Of a stretch of 64,000 bases of DNA, positions 31,025 to 42,672 are shown in pieces (the stretch's first letter is position 1; each line of letters starts with the position of its first letter). This DNA is from Phorcus lineatus (Eukaryota > Mollusca > Gastropoda > Trochida > Trochidae), in the NCBI GenBank assembly GCA_921293015.1, contig OV121082.1:20191748-20255747 (forward strand), read 5' to 3'. A program made the translations under genes and the position numbers. Under the pieces are notes generated by a model that searched no databases, was not told the DNA's origin, and saw nothing but the letters and a program-made list of their open reading frames with translations.

Positions 31025-31900
31025 CACGGTTCCCTGATCTTGTCACTGGAGAACGCATCTGACTGCTTTCTTCTGTTCTTCAGATGTTCTATTGTACTCC
31101 TCCACTGCGTCTGAAGAATGGCCCGTTGTTTCCTTGATCAGTTGCAGTAGCCCTCAAAGAATAATTTGATCAGACGCCATGTTATCCTGCAGCGACTGCA
31201 ATTTTTGACATTGTTGCAGCTATAGTTTGTATTCCAACAGGTGCTAGACTGTACCGGGTAAAAGTCCTTTGCACCAGGGGGCTGAAAAAAAGTAAAGAAA
31301 TCTTAATCCATATGTTAGATATCCTTTCACAAATAATCAAAACTTAATGAATTATGTCGTAACGTTGTCTGTCATGCTTTTATGTATTAGGTTAAATCAT
31401 TTGAGTGCATCTGGATTATAAAAGTATATTGCTTACCATTAATGGACATATTTCTTATTGATGTCATTACACATCGACTGCAATCACGTTCAATTGGGTA
31501 GGCATCAACAATTTCCCGCAATTTTTGTCTGTGCGTCAGTCCTCCATGTCGTGCTTTCGAACATCTTCGGTATAGTGCAATACAGTTTATTTCTAGAATC
31601 CGATGTCAGGCTCAGTTGAGAATGTTGCAGGCACAGGGCTCTGTGTTCGTTTGCTGCTTTATGCGCTAATTTATACCAAGAAGATACAACATTGTATTCT
31701 GCTGAGCATTCTCACTCCCAAAGATATTTTTCTGCCACATTAAGTTTTCCTTAACACAAATTACTTGGGCTTGACGTCTTGACATTGAAATGCCATCAGC
31801 AGATCGTTGTCGCATTACGAACTCAAGTGTGTTTTTCAAGTGATTAAACACTGGCTCAGTGAAAATATCAACTTTGAAATCGCACTGTTCTAGATAGAGC
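31025..31900 (-). pseudogene. DUF3504 / Crypton-type tyrosine recombinase remnant
   Basis: Minus strand. The first part (about 31895-31437) encodes KVDIFTEPVFNHLKNTLEFV, 'MSRRQAQVICVKENLMWQKN', 'YLLGIN', then after a frame change 'KAANEHRALCLQHSQ' and 'HGGLTHRQKLREIVDAYPIE'. A GT-AG interval (31436-31282, 155 bp) with a T-rich acceptor follows. The second part (31281-about 31040) encodes 'RYSLAPVGIQTIAATMSKIA', 'SNYSLRATAT' and 'TGHSSDAVEEYNRTSEEQKK'. The HxLR/GH...Y boxes of the tyrosine-recombinase fold are visible, the box histidine replaced by Tyr. At least three frameshifts or stops make it non-functional. DUF3504 proteins (the ZMYM2/QRICH1 type) are thought to derive from Cryptons. Confidence 0.75.
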
Positions 31901-33183
31901 TAGATGGATGTCAACATCTCGTAAAGCGTAGATCCAGTGTATTCCGTACAGTTGCCCCTTTAAATCATTGCGTTTTATAATGCTCTCAAAATATTGTTGC
32001 TAATTGGAATTTAGTTAATCAATGTTTCTTTTTAAGAGAATTATTCACTCAAAGAAGTCTTAATAATACAACAAATTCGAAGATAGTTATTTTGCACTTT
32101 GCAATTTGACAATCAGTTTTTTTTGGTTATTATAAAAGGGGATATTTCATTCATCTGTTTTAATTATCAAATTTCACTCTCCTTCCTCAACATCTCCTAA
32201 GACAAACTTCATCTCTGGCCTTTACTCGTAAGATAGAAACCTTGCATTCATTTTTCACTTCAAAGTGTTTTGGTTTTCTTTAATGAATGGCAACACGTCG
32301 AATCAACTACGGCTTAAGCTTATTTCAAGGAATTCGTTTGATAGGAGCAGCGTTTCTACGGTAACTGATACATCATTAGAGTTAAGATATCACATATTTG
32401 GAATTGATAATCTAAAATTCTTTGTTGCAATCCTGAAAAATTGCCGTTTTCCTTTTGTTGCATTGTTAAATTATTTGAAACGAGATCACTATTCAGCTGT
32501 AGATACCATACAATTAGAAGTATGTATTCACTCAATTCACTGTATTCATTACAATCAAACTCAACATTGTGAAAGACAGTGTAGGTGCGGGTTTGGGTAA
32601 GGTGTAGTGATTAGTGCTTAAGGATGCTGTTGGCACGTAAATCAAACCAAATGCTTGGGTTAACAGTAATTGATGATTGTAATTGGAAACGAAACATTGA
32701 TAGGCTCATTATACAATTAAAGCGATATTATCTTCAATCAATGAACCAACTATCAAACATAACGGTTTGACGATAAAAAAGGAATGGTGCAGGTGCGGGA
32801 TTGATATGATGGCGTGAGGAGTATTTGATGTTGCTGTTGGCAAAGTATGAAACAAGAAATACAAGCCAATTGCAATTTGTTAGCATAGTTTGCAGAAAAG
32901 AACAGTAAGTTTTTAGTAAGACAAAGGTTTATAAACTTAACTACGTTTGCGTAGGCATGCTGTTTCTGCAGTTTCATTTGATAATATTTGTTTAACTAAT
33001 CAAGAAGGTGTCAATTACTGAGGAATCGGTCTTTCCCATTCCCATTCATTTTCTGTTCAGACTGGCTATATGCCGTATGCTACGTAAATTTTATGAACAA
33101 TTTCACTATGAAAGAGTTTTGATTGTGGATTCTGATTTATTGATTTTTCAGATCTACGTTGAACCAAATTGTAATTGAGTATT
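31901..33183. other. AT-rich, no recognised gene
   Basis: The open frame at 32265-32600 (111 codons) has no domain I recognise and is probably chance. 'gtgcgggtttgg' and 'gtgcgggattga' mark a weak internal similarity near 32585 and 32795. Confidence 0.4.
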
Positions 33184-33191
33184 TCGCCCTG

Positions 33192-33476
33192 CGCGAGGTG
33201 AGGTGAGATGAGTTGGGGATTAACGCCGCTTTCAAGATAATTTCACTTAATCGCGGCTACCAGTGCTATTGCAGGGTGAAAAGCTGCAACATCTTTGTGG
33301 CTATACATTGCAGTGAAACCTGCGAGCATCGAATGGAACTAGCGCTGAAATTCAGTGTGGCATTGCATCTTAACCCTACTGCCTGTAGAACAGTTCTCTA
33401 CTGCGGACAAAGGGATTCGAACCACAGAGCTCTTGATCCGAAGCCGAACGCGCATACCACTGCGCTATCCCACCCC
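33192..33476 (-). mobile_element. SINE (22896 family), 8-bp flanking repeat
   Basis: Minus-strand copy from the tail 'gattaacgccgctttcaaga' to the tRNA-like head near 33476. It lacks about 35 bp in the body and part of the head. Flanked by 'tcgccctg' at 33184-33191 and 33477-33484. Confidence 0.85.
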
Positions 33477-33484
33477 TCGCCCTG

Positions 33485-34860
33485 TATTAAATCATTCTCA
33501 AGAAACACAGCTGGTACCTGTAGGCATTGTTTCTCAATGAGAAGCAACTCTGTTATTTAAATCTTCATAACGGTTTCAATCCTCTGTTGGTTAGGAAAGA
33601 ACACATTTTTTAAATCATCAATTACCTATGAAATGACAAGAAAAATTGAGCCGGAAAAATCTTTGAGTTGCGTCTAGTCACATTCTTAAACCAATGACGC
33701 ATGACGCTTTGTAAGAGTTAGTAATTTTTCTGTAGATGAAAATCACCTGCTTTATAAGATCATCGCAATCGCTATTATGTATTTCCAACTGGACGAACAT
33801 ATTTTTACGAAGGCCTTTAAAAAAGTATTTTATAAATTTTGTTTGACAAATAAATTGACAACTACAGGTTAAGGTTTCAGTACAGTTATATGTTAAAAAA
33901 TATTTGTTATTATGCCGACGTTTTTTTCTCTATACTAAGTAAAGGTAACATACTAAGTTCAACGCCTAAAGAAAGTTTTCTTTAAAGTTATGTAAAACAA
34001 CTACTACCAGGGACATAAACAAAGACAGATTGTATCCAGGAAACATAACATAGGTTTTGCATTTGCAAATGCAACTTCCGCTGCATAATTGACATAAGGT
34101 TGAGCAGTTTCCTTAGAAAATAGTAAGTTCTATGTTTAAATGTTTCTCTTCAAATGCATTTGAGGATTAATAATAAATAGGTGCCATTGTTCATGGATTA
34201 AACGATTGTCATTGTCAATATTCTTTTTCAATATTCTGACTACTTGTAACATAAATCAAACATCACCATCAGAAAACCACTCGCACATATTGTGTTTGTT
34301 ATGGTATCGTTAAACTATTGTCACATCGTAAACAAACTATTTCCAAGCGAAATAATCAGTGGACTAACGGTTTTAACTCTTGTGACCAATATATATCTGA
34401 CTAATTTGTTTTAAGATATTCTTATGATGTGAAAATGTGTTTAAAAAAGCTTGTATAGTAGCAGATTCACACTTTTACTTACAGTGGAAACTATTATTTT
34501 TATTTGAAACAAGTAAAACCTGAATTTAATAATACTTGAATAGCTAAGCACAAAATAGATGTGATTATTATCAACCTATATTAATTCCATTGCAAATTCG
34601 AGTAATGACAATGTTAACAATCCACTCTTATAGTTGAATGGACAGTCGCCTCGAAACATCGTCATTTAACTTTGTATAGTCAGTATGTTGTGCCTCATAC
34701 CAAAAACCTATATTATCACGTTCGGTTTTATGTAGGGTGTTATTCGGGGTTTATGTGTTTTCAACAATATTTAAGTTATTCAACACGTGGATGAATCATT
34801 CAAAAGAGAATGCAAAATTAAGCGAGAGAAGGGATCGAAAGGAGATAAAAACGGAGAGAA
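33485..34860. other. AT-rich, no recognised gene
   Basis: No feature supported in either strand. Confidence 0.4.
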
Positions 34861-34869
34861 GGCATAGTT

Positions 34870-35092
34870 AGGGCTGCTAGCCCACCACCCCATTGAGGTC
34901 ATGAATGACGGTGAAACCAGCGGACCATGGCTTGTCCTGCACTGAAATTCATCATATGATTGTTAATCCAACTTTACTGCATTAAGAACAGGTTTTTACT
35001 GCAAAGTTGCCGAGCCCCTTGCGTGATTCGAAATCCGAACACCTTGATCGGAAATCGAACGCGGTGATAACTGCGTTATCCCATCTCATGTG
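34870..35092 (-). mobile_element. Degraded SINE (22896 family)
   Basis: 'gttgccgagccccttgcgtg', 'gaacgcggtgataactgcgt' and 'atgacggtgaaaccagcg' mark the copy. Tail missing, many substitutions. Confidence 0.7.
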
Positions 35093-35856
35093 CGGTTTAG
35101 AACGACTCAAATTTTGGTTTCTGCCTTTTCCGGTTTCCTTTTTCTTACTTTGTCTTGCTAATTTAGAGGCTGGGCTACTCTATTTTGGTGGAAACATTTC
35201 TAATAGCTTATCATAGTTCGTACATATTTGTTGACAATATCCTTGTAGTTGCATGTCACACTTCAGAGAAATGATGACAGTGTTAATAACAAAGAAGAAT
35301 GTCTTCAGAAACATCCAACACAATTAACAACCTGCATTGTCAGTAGTCAACAGACCATTTTAAGTATGAGTCGAGATTATACAGCCATGTTCTAAGACGA
35401 CATGCAGAAAGTGCTCTTTTCACTAGCAAAATGTTGATTTGTATTGCCGCGAATGTCGCGATAGATTTGGAGCTCTTTTTGTCCTGAATATTGTGACAAA
35501 TCTGTTATAAGAGATCCATTTATATAGACATCATTTTTGTCAATGGAATGTTACTTGAGACAAACAGCTTACCTAGGGCTTAATTGCCTAACGCTGAGCA
35601 AAAACCCTCTGTTGCGCGGCTGGGAAAAATCTTAGAAACTCGGGAAGTTTTGTTCTGAGGCCAAATAAATACTGTAGTGCTTGTTAGGAACACCGCTTGA
35701 CTCAATACCTGCTTTTTATATCACACTAAGCCTATCTTACTGATCCGTTTTCCCGATCCTTCCACTCTTCTGCGTGATTTTCATCCATGGGTTTGGTAAC
35801 TGAAATTCTGTCGAAAACCTGTTTAATCCGATCTTACTGACGAAATACCTTATTTC

Positions 35857-36018
35857 ACTCTGTTCCTGCACTGAAATTCAGGAAAGATTTGTACCAAAAC
35901 CTTACTTAAAGAAAAACACTTTTCTATTGCAGACGATGTTGCCGAGCCCCTCCGGGATTCGAACCTCGAAGTTCTTGTTTTGAAGCCGAACGCGCTAACC
36001 ACTGCACTATCCCGCCCC
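35857..36018 (-). mobile_element. Truncated SINE (22896 family)
   Basis: The tRNA-like head is well preserved at 36018-35945 ('ggattcgaacctcgaag', 'gaacgcgctaaccactgc' on the plus strand), with part of the body ('cactgaaattcag'). The 3' half is absent. Confidence 0.78.
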
Positions 36019-36560
36019 CGTAGTTTCTGGAACGACTCAAAGTTGGTCTGGCTTCTACCCGTCAACCTTCGGGACCCCTACCATCGTGAAGGTAAAATCC
36101 ACGATATCATCATTCTCTCCGAACAGAGGTAGCTCCGTCGTAAATTCCTTTAGTTGTATTAAACTAAAAAGCTAAACATATAATCACTTCTACCTACACA
36201 TTACATGCTCCTGAAGTAACAATATTTTTCCTTTTTTGTTTCTTCGTCTGTGCTCTACTCTCCAGTATAATTTGTTAAACACATTTTCATTTTCTAATAG
36301 CTTATCTTAGGACGTATAGATTCTTTGACAATATCTGCATATTTGACATGCAGAAAGTTTTTTTTCCATTATCGAAATGTTGAATTGAATTTGAATGGAA
36401 GTCGAAATAGATTCGGAGCTCTTTTTGTCCTGAATATTGTGTCAAATATGTTATTAGAAACAGCACAAGAAACCATTTTTAAAGACATTGTCTTAGTCCA
36501 TAGAATATTACTTGAGACAAGCAGCTTGGCTAGGGCTTCAAACTTTGTCTGGCTGCCAGC

Positions 36561-37361
36561 ATTGACGACACATTAAAAGTTCTCAAGATAAGCAAAATAA
36601 AATGATTGGCGGAAGACTAAATGTTTTCGCCGCCGTCTGTGATTCTGTTATTTCGTGATTCCGAAATACTTATGTTTCCAGGCCATATCTTAAAGACTTA
36701 TGTATATTTTTACGAAACCTGGTATGTGATTAAATCTCCGGGTTGAATGTTGCTACTTTTGTTATTCTGGTTCGTATATTTTGTCTGGTTTCTATGATAC
36801 ACAGGTTGAACTTAGTGCACATGTAAATGAGCAATCTCTCCGAACTGAGGCAGCTTAAAGTCTTTTTTACACTGCACATTCATCATTTTTAGCAACATTG
36901 AGTTAGTGTGGGTGTATTAATAATTTTTAGATCGATTCATCTCATTCTTCATTCTCCATGTGTCCTTTATTTTCGATGACATGTACATACTGAAAGTACG
37001 TCTCATCAATATTCGGCCTTTATAATTTCCATACAGGAAAAGTATAAACTTTTTCACATTTGATTAAATTGTCATTCCCCCTTGTGATATTTGATTACGA
37101 TGTGGTATTAATACCATTTCCGGATGACAAATTAACATATTGGACGGGGAATGCTTTCAAAATATTACCTCTAGATGATGTTTTAAATTTATTAATTACT
37201 TGTAATGTTAGTTTGATATCAATTTTTATTGTTTGTTCTGCGGAAAACGTTAATCACTTTAAAAGTGTTCTGTAAACAATTCTCGATTACCCGGTATTTC
37301 AAAAGGAAACCTGTACTACTAGTATTTCCTTTCACTTACCTTAAAAAAATAGCATTAGGAA
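36561..37361. other. AT-rich DNA with one element of the later duplicated unit
   Basis: Around 37100-37270, 'catttccggatgacaa' and 'gggaatgctttcaaaa' recur at 43700-43760 and less clearly at 46865-46900, so this is a diverged relative of the 41-47 kb unit. No gene recognised. Confidence 0.45.
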
Positions 37362-37435
37362 AATTAGTCGTGAACAGTTTCTTGTTTGAATTAATTAATT
37401 AATTAATTCAAACAAGAAACTGTTCACGACTAATT
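37362..37435. repeat. Perfect 74-bp palindrome
   Basis: Arms 'aattagtcgtgaacagtttc' + 'ttgtttgaattaatt', inverted without interruption, centred on a ttaattaa run near 37398. Could extrude as a cruciform or be the footprint of a fold-back element. Confidence 0.95.
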
Positions 37436-37644
37436 AATTAAATATTGTTTAAAAAAATTTGAACTAATTAATATTGTGTGTATAATTAACATAACAGGGT
37501 TCTTGTCAAGCTCAAGGAATTGCTCAAAACAATTCTGAGAACACAAGGTTGCATGTGATTTCATCAGAGTTATTGACATGGAAAAGTGAATAAAAGACTT
37601 TCCTTTGATTTCAGCTTTGAAACGTTTGATGAAATCTTGTTGAG

Positions 37645-38275
37645 TCCCTGTTAGGGAGAAGGGGTATTCGCTCGAAGTCGAAAATATAGTTTCAGGTATT
37701 CGCTCGAAGACGAAAAGCGGTGCTCTTTGATGATTGGTGTTGTTTTAGTAAAGTTTTGATAAAGGATTAAGGACGGATTATCGCCTTCCGCGTGGTGAGC
37801 AAGGGCCGTGAGCAAGATGTGAACTGTTCTCACGTTGACATGATTTTTCACACTGTCAAAATTATGAGTTGATTTCAAACAATTATGGTACCTATAAATT
37901 AGACAGAGCTTTTAGACTTGTCAAAGAAGCTGCAGAAACATGAAACATTGTCCATTATAAATAACATTTTGAGGTTAGTACATTAAATTAAGATAATGAT
38001 TAAAAGTATTATGTCCAGTCTATGTATTTTATTATTTTGTATTACTGTGCTATATATTTGTATTTATGTACAAAAATGTCTGACCAATATGTAAGAAATA
38101 AAATAATAATTGTGATTATGTAAAGTTCGGAGTTGTTTTGACAAGCGCCTATTGTTTAATGTAGATTGGAGTAGATTGGGAGGGAGCTACCGTTCGCTCG
38201 AAGACGAAAACGAAATTCGCTCCATGTTTATACACGCCGAAAATTTTCGACTTCGAGCGAATGAACCAGGGAGAA
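37645..38275. mobile_element. Element bounded by inverted 'ttcgctcgaagtcgaaaa'
   Basis: 'attcgctcgaagtcgaaaat' at 37668 is inverse to 'attttcgacttcgagcgaat' at about 38243-38262. A second copy 'ttcgctcgaagacgaaaa' occurs directly inside each end (37699 and 38193). No coding capacity is evident. Confidence 0.6.
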
Positions 38276-38814
38276 TATGCCCTGATCAATCATGTAATTC
38301 TCCATCCCCACATGATTTAACATTCCTGTTAATTAAACTTGTTAATCAGCTGACGTATTCTTCATATTGTAAGAGGTGAAGATATCTGACTTTAAACAAA
38401 ACAAAAACGTTTTTGCATATTCAATGAATTCTTGATGATTATGCTAGAGATGCCAAGGCGCATTTCAAACAATGAAAATATTTTCAAATTTGAGACAGTT
38501 TGAGATGTGGGTTGAGGTTTAACGTGTTTTTAACAATATTTCAATTGTTAAAGGGGTGGATGAAAACATCAAAAATGAGAGTGGACATGTTACGAACAAT
38601 CTGGGGTATATCACAATCTGCAGATTGTTCGAACAATCTGCAGATTGTTTGCTCACAATCTAGGAATTCCTAGATTGTTTAAACAATCTGCAGATTGTGC
38701 GACCTGAACAATCTGGGAATGATCACAATCTGGGAATTTGTGTTTTAGTAGTATTTTCATCATTATAAAATGTGAATTATTTAGCTTATTAAGGTTTTTC
38801 TATTTAGCAAGTAT

Positions 38815-39165
38815 AAGGATCGATTCCTAGATTGTGATGAGCAATCAGCTTGTCTCTTTCTCAAAATGAGGGGATGTGGGAGCCGATTCCCAGATTTATA
38901 AGGACATTTAGCTCGTCTTTATGTCAAACTTAGGGGATGTAAGGGTTGACTCCTAAATTGTGAAGGGCTCATAGCTCACCTTTATTTAAACTGAGAGGGT
39001 ATATAGGAGTCGATTCTCAGATTGTGAAGGGCTCACATTTCGCCTATATGTCAAACTGACGGAGTATCGGGTTCGATTCTCAGATTGTGAAGGGCTCATA
39101 GCTCGTCTTTATGTCAAACTGAGGGGGTATAGGGGCCGATTCCCAGATTGTGAAGGGCTCATATC
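38815..39165 (+). repeat. 63-bp minisatellite, forward array (~5.5 units)
   Basis: Units spaced 63-64 bp ('tcaaactga' at 39051 and 39114), each ending with 'agattgtgaagggctcata'. Confidence 0.88.
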
Positions 39166-39690
39166 GACCCTTATACTCCATCAGTTTGAGTTAAAGGCGA
39201 GCGGTGAGCCCTTTCCAATCTAGAAATCGGCCCCTATATTCCCTTAGTTTCATATAATGACGATATCTGAGTCCTTCACAATCTGAGAATCGACTGCTAT
39301 ACCCTCTCAGTTTGACATGTAGGTGAGTTGTGAGCTCTTCACAATCTGAGAATCGACCTCTATACTCCGTCAGTTTGATTTATAGGCGAGCTGTGAGCCC
39401 TTCACAATCTGAGAATAGATCCCTATACTCCCTCAGTTTGACATATAGACGCGCTGTGAGCCCTTCACAATCTAGGAATCGGCCCCTATACTCCCTCAGT
39501 TTCACATAATGACGATATCTTAGCCCTTCACAATTTGAGAATCGACCGCTATACCCTCTCAGTTTAAGTAAAGATCAGCCATAAGCCTTCACAATCTGAG
39601 AATCGATTCCTATACTCCCTCAGTTTGACAAATAGGCGAGCTGTCAGCCCTTCACAATCTATGACTTGACAACTATTCTCCATCATTTGA
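39166..39690 (-). repeat. 63-bp minisatellite, reverse array (~8 units)
   Basis: The same unit in inverse orientation ('cccttcacaatctgagaatc', 'ctatactccctcagtttgac'); six successive starts are 61-63 bp apart. The orientation switch is near 39165. Confidence 0.9.
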
Positions 39691-40115
39691 ATCTGCAGAT
39701 TGTGATCATTCCCAGATTGCACGGAACAGAGAGATCTGGAGAAAGGATGAGGGAAAAGCAGGAATGAGAGCAGAGACTGAGATGAGTTCAACTTTCTTTC
39801 TTTATATGTGCAACGCTCTGATGTAGATCTTTGGGAAAATGGGAAGTAAGTTTGGTATGGTTCAAATAGATGTGAACGACAAAGTTCACAATATCAATGT
39901 TGCGATAATTTGAGTGAAATACTTTGAATGAATTTATTAATCTTTTCCTCGTATACCACATGGTGTAATTAGGAAAATGCGTTCCTTTCCACTGTCTCAA
40001 AACGCCTGCAGTTCGACTTACCAATTAAGATGAATAGAATGATTTTCAATATTGGATCTAATCAGAAATTGACATTTTTTGAAGAATCGAAATGGAAAAT
40101 TATTTTGGATGATAA

Positions 40116-40267
40116 ATAGAATCTCTTCATCGTGTTTTCTGATATAAAATATATCAACACTCCTTGAAAAAAGTAAAAATTTCTTCGGTAAGCCTCAGAT
40201 ATTTGTAACTTTTATCAACTCGTGTTGATATATTTGATATCAGAAGACACTATGTGAGATTCTCTAT
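40116..40267. mobile_element. MITE-like imperfect hairpin, ~150 bp
   Basis: The left 'atagaatctcttcatcgtgt' with 'tctgatataaaatatatcaa' is inverse to the right 'tgatatatttgatatcagaa' with 'gagattctctat'. Right-half relatives occur at about 41569-41650 and 45764-45840 ('ctcggcaagcct', 'gttgatata'). Confidence 0.7.
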
Positions 40268-41008
40268 ATATAAAAATAGCCAAATCAGACTAAAAGGTTT
40301 TAAGTCTTTGACATTTAATGTGATCGGCCAATACAAGGAAGATGTAAAGGTCAGGTTTGTGTCTATATATGGTTTGCATAGATTACTTTTCAGTATCGAT
40401 TCATTATAACTTACGTTGTACATGTTGTAAGGTTAGACTAATACTTAATATGGACAGCACTTTGTTAAGTATTAATAACGAATTCTTTCTATTTCAGGCT
40501 TAAGGCTGGCAAAGGATTATGTTAACAATTCATTGATACCATTTGATAAGTTTCTTTTGAGTACTAATTCATATGAAATACGATCTATTGATATCAGATG
40601 ACCTTTTAGGGTGACATTTATGGAATGCAAATGTATCCCGGGAATGGACTCGAAGAAGTCCTCCGAGATAGATTCAAAAGTTGATCATTCGTAAACAAGA
40701 TATTTGATTCTGTTATATTAACTCTAATGGCGATGAAAATGTGTCTATTGTTACAGACACGAAGAAGCATTTCAGTATCAAGTTCGCTCACGTGGCATGC
40801 AGCGTGCTATGAGTTATTGATGTGTGATACATGATAAGATATTGCCCTCCAAGTTTATCTACTGTAATAACTGATAAACTTTAAATATGAGAATTATGAA
40901 AATTGCGAAGAACATTTGCCATACGGACATACATTGTCTAATTTTATTATTATTATTTAGATATGTGCCTTGTTGAATCAAAAATCCATAATCGCCGGTG
41001 AAGAAAAT
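40268..41008. other. Non-coding part of an ancient repeated unit
   Basis: 40,420-40,870 resembles 57,930-58,360 ('gttagactaatactt', 'aagatatttgatt', 'cagtatcaagtt..ctcacgt') and, in part, 48,955-49,065 ('tactgtaataa'). No open frame is conserved between copies. Confidence 0.45.
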
Positions 41009-41919
41009 TGTAAAGAGAAGTATATGAAATAGTGTAACTATTTGGCCAAATATCTTTTGTTTGTATAATGTCTCAAATAGAAAAATGCAGAGGAAAAACA
41101 AACTTTCCAAAGGTTTTTGAATGGGCAGTACCACGTTTATTCAAAATGTCCTTTCTTCAAATATACAAACAATATCAATGGTACAAGATAAATGTATTAT
41201 CTTCAGAAGGGTAAAGATTTCGTAAGTCTAACCAATCAGTATTAGTCGTAGAAAAACTTATCAAGCAATCCTAATAACAGCTATTTGAAGCATTTTGGAA
41301 GGAAAATGGATTCTCTAATGTTATGTTCGTTTTAGAAATGCTTTTTTTTGATTAAAAACTTAAATATTTTCATTCAAAATTGTGATCGACAGGAAATATT
41401 TCTGTGGGAGATCAAGCGATGGATCCTAGGAGATATCGCTTTGACAGTATATTTTGAACAATACCCTTCAGCCATCAAGTACACAACAATTCTATGACGT
41501 CATAAATATTACGTCGTCTTAGTGCTACGACGTCATAAACATTACGTTGTCACAATGTTATGACATCACCGCATTTGGTGTCTCGGCAAGCCTTTGATAT
41601 TTGTAACTTTTTTAAACACGCGTTGATATATTTGATATCAGAAGACATGTTGGTGACTGAATATGAATATTTGAAAATATCGTACTGTTTGTAACACAAC
41701 TTTTAAATGTGTAAAATATATAGTATGTTGGTTCAAATTGCTTTTGTTTGATATTTTTCTGTTTGAAAGGTTCAGTTTAACCTCATTCTTAATTGAGTAT
41801 AAACCGTTGCCTTTGAAATTCAATTAAAACGTGTCGAACATTTCATTAATCGATTAAAGAAATTAGCCACAATCGTTTCAAGGGACGATACACTAATACC
41901 TTTATTATTTACATAGAGA

Positions 41920-42060
41920 ATACTAAACGAATGGTAATGTGATAACATTTTTATGCAACGAGTGAATAGAATTTGGTATCAGACGAACGAAAGTGTGTCT
42001 GATACCAAATTCCATTCACGAGTTGCATGAAATGTTATCACATTACCTTGAGTTTAGTAT
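41920..42060. repeat. Near-perfect palindrome, ~65-bp arms
   Basis: The left 'atactaaacgaatggtaatg' with 'tgataaca' and 'atttggtatcagac' is mirrored by 'gtctgataccaaatt', 'tgttatcacattacc' and 'gtttagtat'. Loop about 10 bp. Absent from copy 2 of the 3.1-kb duplication, so a later insertion. Confidence 0.92.
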
Positions 42061-42220
42061 TTTATTTATTACTCATCCCCACTTATCAATATTTTTGATA
42101 AACTAATCGTCAAAACAACAGTCAGCTGTTCGCGGAACCGGCGTAAGAATATCAGTCAGTCAAACGAAACACAGAACAGAATAGTTCGCTAATTGTTGGG
42201 TGTCTACATAAGTGACTCGC

Positions 42221-42672
42221 CTAAAAACATGAAACAAAAATCATTTTGGTGAACAAGTATTGCATTTTTAAGAAATTCATTGATACAACTAATGCTAACA
42301 AGCAACGAAAAATGTCATACCATTGTGCACCCGATACGTGAGTCGTGACGTCATCGGAATGTGACCTCCTTCTAGGCCAGTCAGTTTTAAAAGTTGGCGT
42401 AACGTACAGTGTCAGCAGTTGAGGAGGATTGATAACATTGACAAGAATAACAGAATTGTTGATAGGACCCGCAAATATTGAACTACGGGAACGGGAGTTG
42501 CAAGATGTCATGTTCAGATTGTCTGCTTGTTAAGGGGGAAGCGACAAGTTGGATGGAACAGGTGATGGAAGGGCCAGGCTGTAAGGCGTGGAACGGCCGG
42601 CAGAGGGGGGACGTAAACACAACTTGCGACGGTACAGAAGTTGGGCGAGTGATCATAAAACTATGTGAATAG
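42221..42672. other. GC-richer patch with opposing short ORFs, unknown
   Basis: Frames of 96 codons (42221-42511, minus) and 64 codons (42478-42672, plus) diverge from overlapping starts. The patch is less AT-rich than its surroundings and not obvious in copy 2 of the duplication. I recognise no domain; either frame could be part of an exon but there is no support. Confidence 0.2.

Larger units (their letters stand above)
34865..36560. repeat. Tandem duplication of ~0.95 kb, diverged
   Basis: 34,870-35,590 and about 35,850-36,545 share the same order: SINE remnant, 'gaacgactcaaa', 'tagcttatc.tag..cgta', 'ttgacaatatc', then 'gacatgcagaaagt' and 'ggagctctttttgtcctgaa', ending 'cttgagacaa.cagctt..c' and 'tagggctt'. 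Offset near 955 bp. The SINE heads inside are listed separately. The frame at 36325-36576 crosses the second copy and has no counterpart in the first. Confidence 0.75.
38599..39720. mobile_element. Fold-back element made of head-to-head 63-bp minisatellites
   Basis: Outer parts carry nested palindromes ('acaatctgcagattgt' repeated at 38615-38700) and an inverted pair, 'acaatctgggaatgatcaca' at 38708 against 'tgtgatcattcccagatt' near 39697. Between them a 63-bp unit (gattctcagattgtgaaggg + ctcat..ctc + tatgtcaaactgag) is tandem from about 38815 to 39165, then flips orientation and continues in reverse to about 39690 (cagtttg at 39308, 39371, 39434, 39497, 39560: spacing exactly 63). Confidence 0.85.

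Noticed and set aside
42221-42511. 96-codon minus frame considered as a first exon
   Set aside because: A possible donor exists near 42,323, but no downstream exon or known motif supports it; left as an unknown patch.
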